From contig CAXHTR010000001.1 of assembly GCA_964019655.1 (NCBI GenBank), forward strand, positions 1,302,001-1,366,000: a DNA stretch of 64,000 nucleotides, written 5' to 3'. Numbering within the stretch: the first letter of the stretch is position 1; every line of letters begins with the position of its first letter. Shown one piece after another: positions 62,574 through 64,000 of this stretch. Source of the stretch: Perkinsela sp. pyNocScin1 (taxonomy: Eukaryota; Euglenozoa; Kinetoplastea; Prokinetoplastida; Perkinselidae). The translations under genes and the position numbers were made by a program. Under the pieces are notes generated by a model. That model worked only from the letters and a program-made list of their open reading frames with translations. It had not been told where the DNA came from and made no database searches.

Positions 62574-63743
62574 CTAAACATAGGAAGCACTATCTAGAGA
62601 AAGCTTTTTACAGCAAAGATGGAGGAGATTGAATGGTATTTTTGTGCGATATTTTGAACGAGTAGACTGATGCATTGCTATATAGCCGTAAGATGGGCTT
62701 TGGTCTTGACTTTTCGTTATTGAAATATAACCGCTTTGACACAAGCACTCGATATCATGGTCGCTCGGCTCAAGGGCCATGAACCCTTTACTTTCTCTCA
62801 AAAAATAATCATCATAAGGTACATCACGCTTTGAGATAAAAGTGGCGAAGAAGTGGCCGAGAATGAGACGGAATGCTTCCAGGAGAACCTGTCGATTGAC
62901 TATCCTGGCATTAAAGCCGTCATCGTCTCCCCTTGTACGGTTACGTGAGTTTGGGTCTGCGATTTTCGACCTGGAACGGCGATTTCGGCCACCGTACAAT
63001 CCGTAAATGTCTTTTTGATTGGATGCAACAAAGAAAGCAACTACCGTAGCACACTGGCAAGGGGTGAGCGTGTTTGCAAACATCTCCATTTTGATAGAGT
63101 GCAATTCATAATCTTCGGTTCTCTTTCCACTGATAAGTTGCATGTATTCCCAAAGATTATCAAGTGATCCATGATTCAGGCTATCTATCGCTTCTTCATC
63201 AATCAGTAAAACTTGACCATCTCGAAATGGTAAAGCTGGTCCAGACGAGATTATCCACACGAACGTGCGATGTGCAATCAATATACTCATTCGAGCTAAC
63301 AAATCATCTATATGCCCACAGAGAATAATATGTCTGGTGCCCTGCGTTGCCATAAGCCACTGCGTTTCGGATAATGCGTCTTTTTTTGATAAAAGCAAGT
63401 AAGTATCTATCCACAGGGGGCGATTCGACTGGCCCCTGGCGCACAAAGTGATATCGCGCACTGAAATCGGCGGTAGATTCAATTCGATAAAGGCTTTGTA
63501 TAGAAACTCTTCACAAAAATTTCTCTCCGATGAACGACTTCGTGAATAAAGCCGGATGATTCCACCACTTACGCTTGTCAGAATATTCTTGAACTTTTGG
63601 AATGATTTATCATAGTGGGTTATGCTGAAGCATGTAGAGTCATGCATTTCATTGTAAACAATTATGAGAAAGTGGGAGTCGAAAGAAGCATCAAGATAGG
63701 AGTGCTCAATAAATACACAAAGTTCACTTAATGATGCTACCAT
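62574..63743 (-). CDS. ORC5-like protein, tentative
   Basis: A 389-residue product. Residues 227-256 read TPCQCATVVAFFVASNQKDI and then YGLYGGRNRRSRSK, similar in layout to the ORC5 segment LLIAAYLASYNPxxxDxRFF followed by a basic stretch. The next 70 residues (NRQVLLEAFRLILGHF..., then LEPSDHDIECLCQSGYISI) look like the winged-helix part that closes ORC5. The N-terminal 200 residues sit where an AAA+ domain should be, but Walker A is absent, and LLIDEEAID (near 179-187) is only a faint Walker B trace. Divergent ORC subunits are known in kinetoplastids. The gene overlaps the previous one by seven bases. The assignment could well be wrong. Confidence 0.45.
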   Translation of the reverse strand: MVASLSELCVFIEHSYLDASFDSHFLIIVYNEMHDSTCFSITHYDKSFQKFKNILTSVSGGIIRLYSRSRSSERNFCEEFLYKAFIELNLPPISVRDITLCARGQSNRPLWIDTYLLLSKKDALSETQWLMATQGTRHIILCGHIDDLLARMSILIAHRTFVWIISSGPALPFRDGQVLLIDEEAIDSLNHGSLDNLWEYMQLISGKRTEDYELHSIKMEMFANTLTPCQCATVVAFFVASNQKDIYGLYGGRNRRSRSKIADPNSRNRTRGDDDGFNARIVNRQVLLEAFRLILGHFFATFISKRDVPYDDYFLRESKGFMALEPSDHDIECLCQSGYISITKSQDQSPSYGYIAMHQSTRSKYRTKIPFNLLHLCCKKLSLDSASYV

Positions 63744-64000
63744 GATGCCTCAAGTTTCAGGGCCATGCTTTTACCACGAAAAAGCAATCTTTTGAGATTG
63801 AAATACATCAAATAGAAAACGAGAAATGCGATCGCTCGAAGAATCCACCTTCGAATGGATGAAAGTGCCTTTTTGCGGACGTCTTTGGTGTACGTGTGAA
63901 TCGCTGGGTCATAAAATTGGGAGACCTTTTCACTAGATAGATTATCTATATCTTCAGATAACTCGTGCTCAGCATCCGCTGCTTGTTTCAAGCCACTCGA
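63737..64000 (-). CDS. C-terminal part of a single-pass membrane protein (5' partial)
   Basis: The frame runs off the right window edge without an ATG, so only about 87 C-terminal residues are seen. They comprise an acidic polar stretch (EHELSEDIDNLSSEKVSQFY), a short basic helix (KDVRKKALSSIRRWILR), one membrane segment (AIAFLVFYLMYFNLKRLLF), and a 12-residue tail. A membrane segment this close to the end suggests a tail-anchored or C-terminally anchored protein. The family is unknown. Its stop codon overlaps the start of the ORC5-like gene. Confidence 0.6.
   Translation of the reverse strand, partial: SSGLKQAADAEHELSEDIDNLSSEKVSQFYDPAIHTYTKDVRKKALSSIRRWILRAIAFLVFYLMYFNLKRLLFRGKSMALKLEASW

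Noticed and set aside
1-64000. CRISPR arrays, transposons, viral genes
   Set aside because: No spaced direct repeats, no transposase or reverse-transcriptase motifs and no viral proteins were seen in any gene-sized frame.

Overview
The window looks like nuclear chromosomal DNA of a kinetoplastid (Euglenozoa), probably one with a compact genome. Four observations support this. (1) Nearly every gene is one uninterrupted reading frame, and the genes lie in long same-strand runs: + from 1 to 12.7 kb, - from 13.0 to 14.5 kb, + from 14.6 to 24.2 kb, - from 24.8 to 40.9 kb, + from 42.6 to 46.7 kb, and - from 46.9 to 64 kb. This is how polycistronic units separated by strand-switch regions look. (2) Many start codons follow closely on a pyrimidine tract and an AG, as expected for trans-splicing. 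(3) The HSP70 closely follows the trypanosomatid form and ends in the cytosolic EEVD tail. (4) Several products match nucleus-encoded mitochondrial factors typical of kinetoplastids: a DSS1-like RNB exonuclease, a PIF1-family protein, cold-shock proteins resembling RBP16, and mitoribosomal proteins mL46 and bL33m. A stripped-down lineage such as a prokinetoplastid would fit, but the genus cannot be fixed from the sequence.

Layout. 1-12.7 kb (+): the C-terminal two thirds of clathrin heavy chain, two orphan proteins, a REV1-type translesion polymerase, and a large helical protein with a C-terminal PIN nuclease domain. 13.0-14.5 kb (-): a degenerate isocitrate-dehydrogenase-like protein and a small histone-fold protein. 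14.6-24.2 kb (+): TFIIH p34/Tfb4, a CLP1-like protein without a P-loop, tRNA m7G methyltransferase, a coiled-coil protein, a PDI-like ER protein without CxxC, diphthine synthase, glutaredoxin and two membrane proteins. 24.8-40.9 kb (-): small and membrane proteins, Hikeshi, a decayed PIF1 protein with zinc fingers, mL46, two proteins built from a new-looking C-x2-H...C-x4-5-C repeat with importin-alpha between them, DSS1-like exonuclease, TRM61, bL33m, BolA and an ER-type HSP90. 40.9-42.55 kb: a gene-free divergent switch region. 42.6-46.7 kb (+): uL23, two tandem cold-shock proteins, an ABC-F ATPase and a one-repeat member of the Cys/His family. 46.9-64 kb (-): tRNA-Asp, HSP70, BRX1, a TBC RabGAP, SLU7, a DUF1279 protein, a UBR-type E3, a DED1 helicase with a hidden N-terminal extension, an orphan, an ORC5-like protein and a partial membrane protein.

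The genes are mainly housekeeping: RNA processing and modification, ribosome biogenesis, trafficking, chaperones, and mitochondrial gene expression. The most unusual element is the Cys/His repeat family. Ten repeats in three proteins share one strict pattern, C-x2-H-x3-R-x4-[LIM]-x8-11-C-x4-5-C, and I cannot place it in any family I know. A second theme is proteins that keep a family fold but have lost or altered its catalytic signature: IDH-like, CLP1-like, PIF1-like, PDI-like and, more mildly, REV1. No searches were run. All family calls come from reading the translated sequence.
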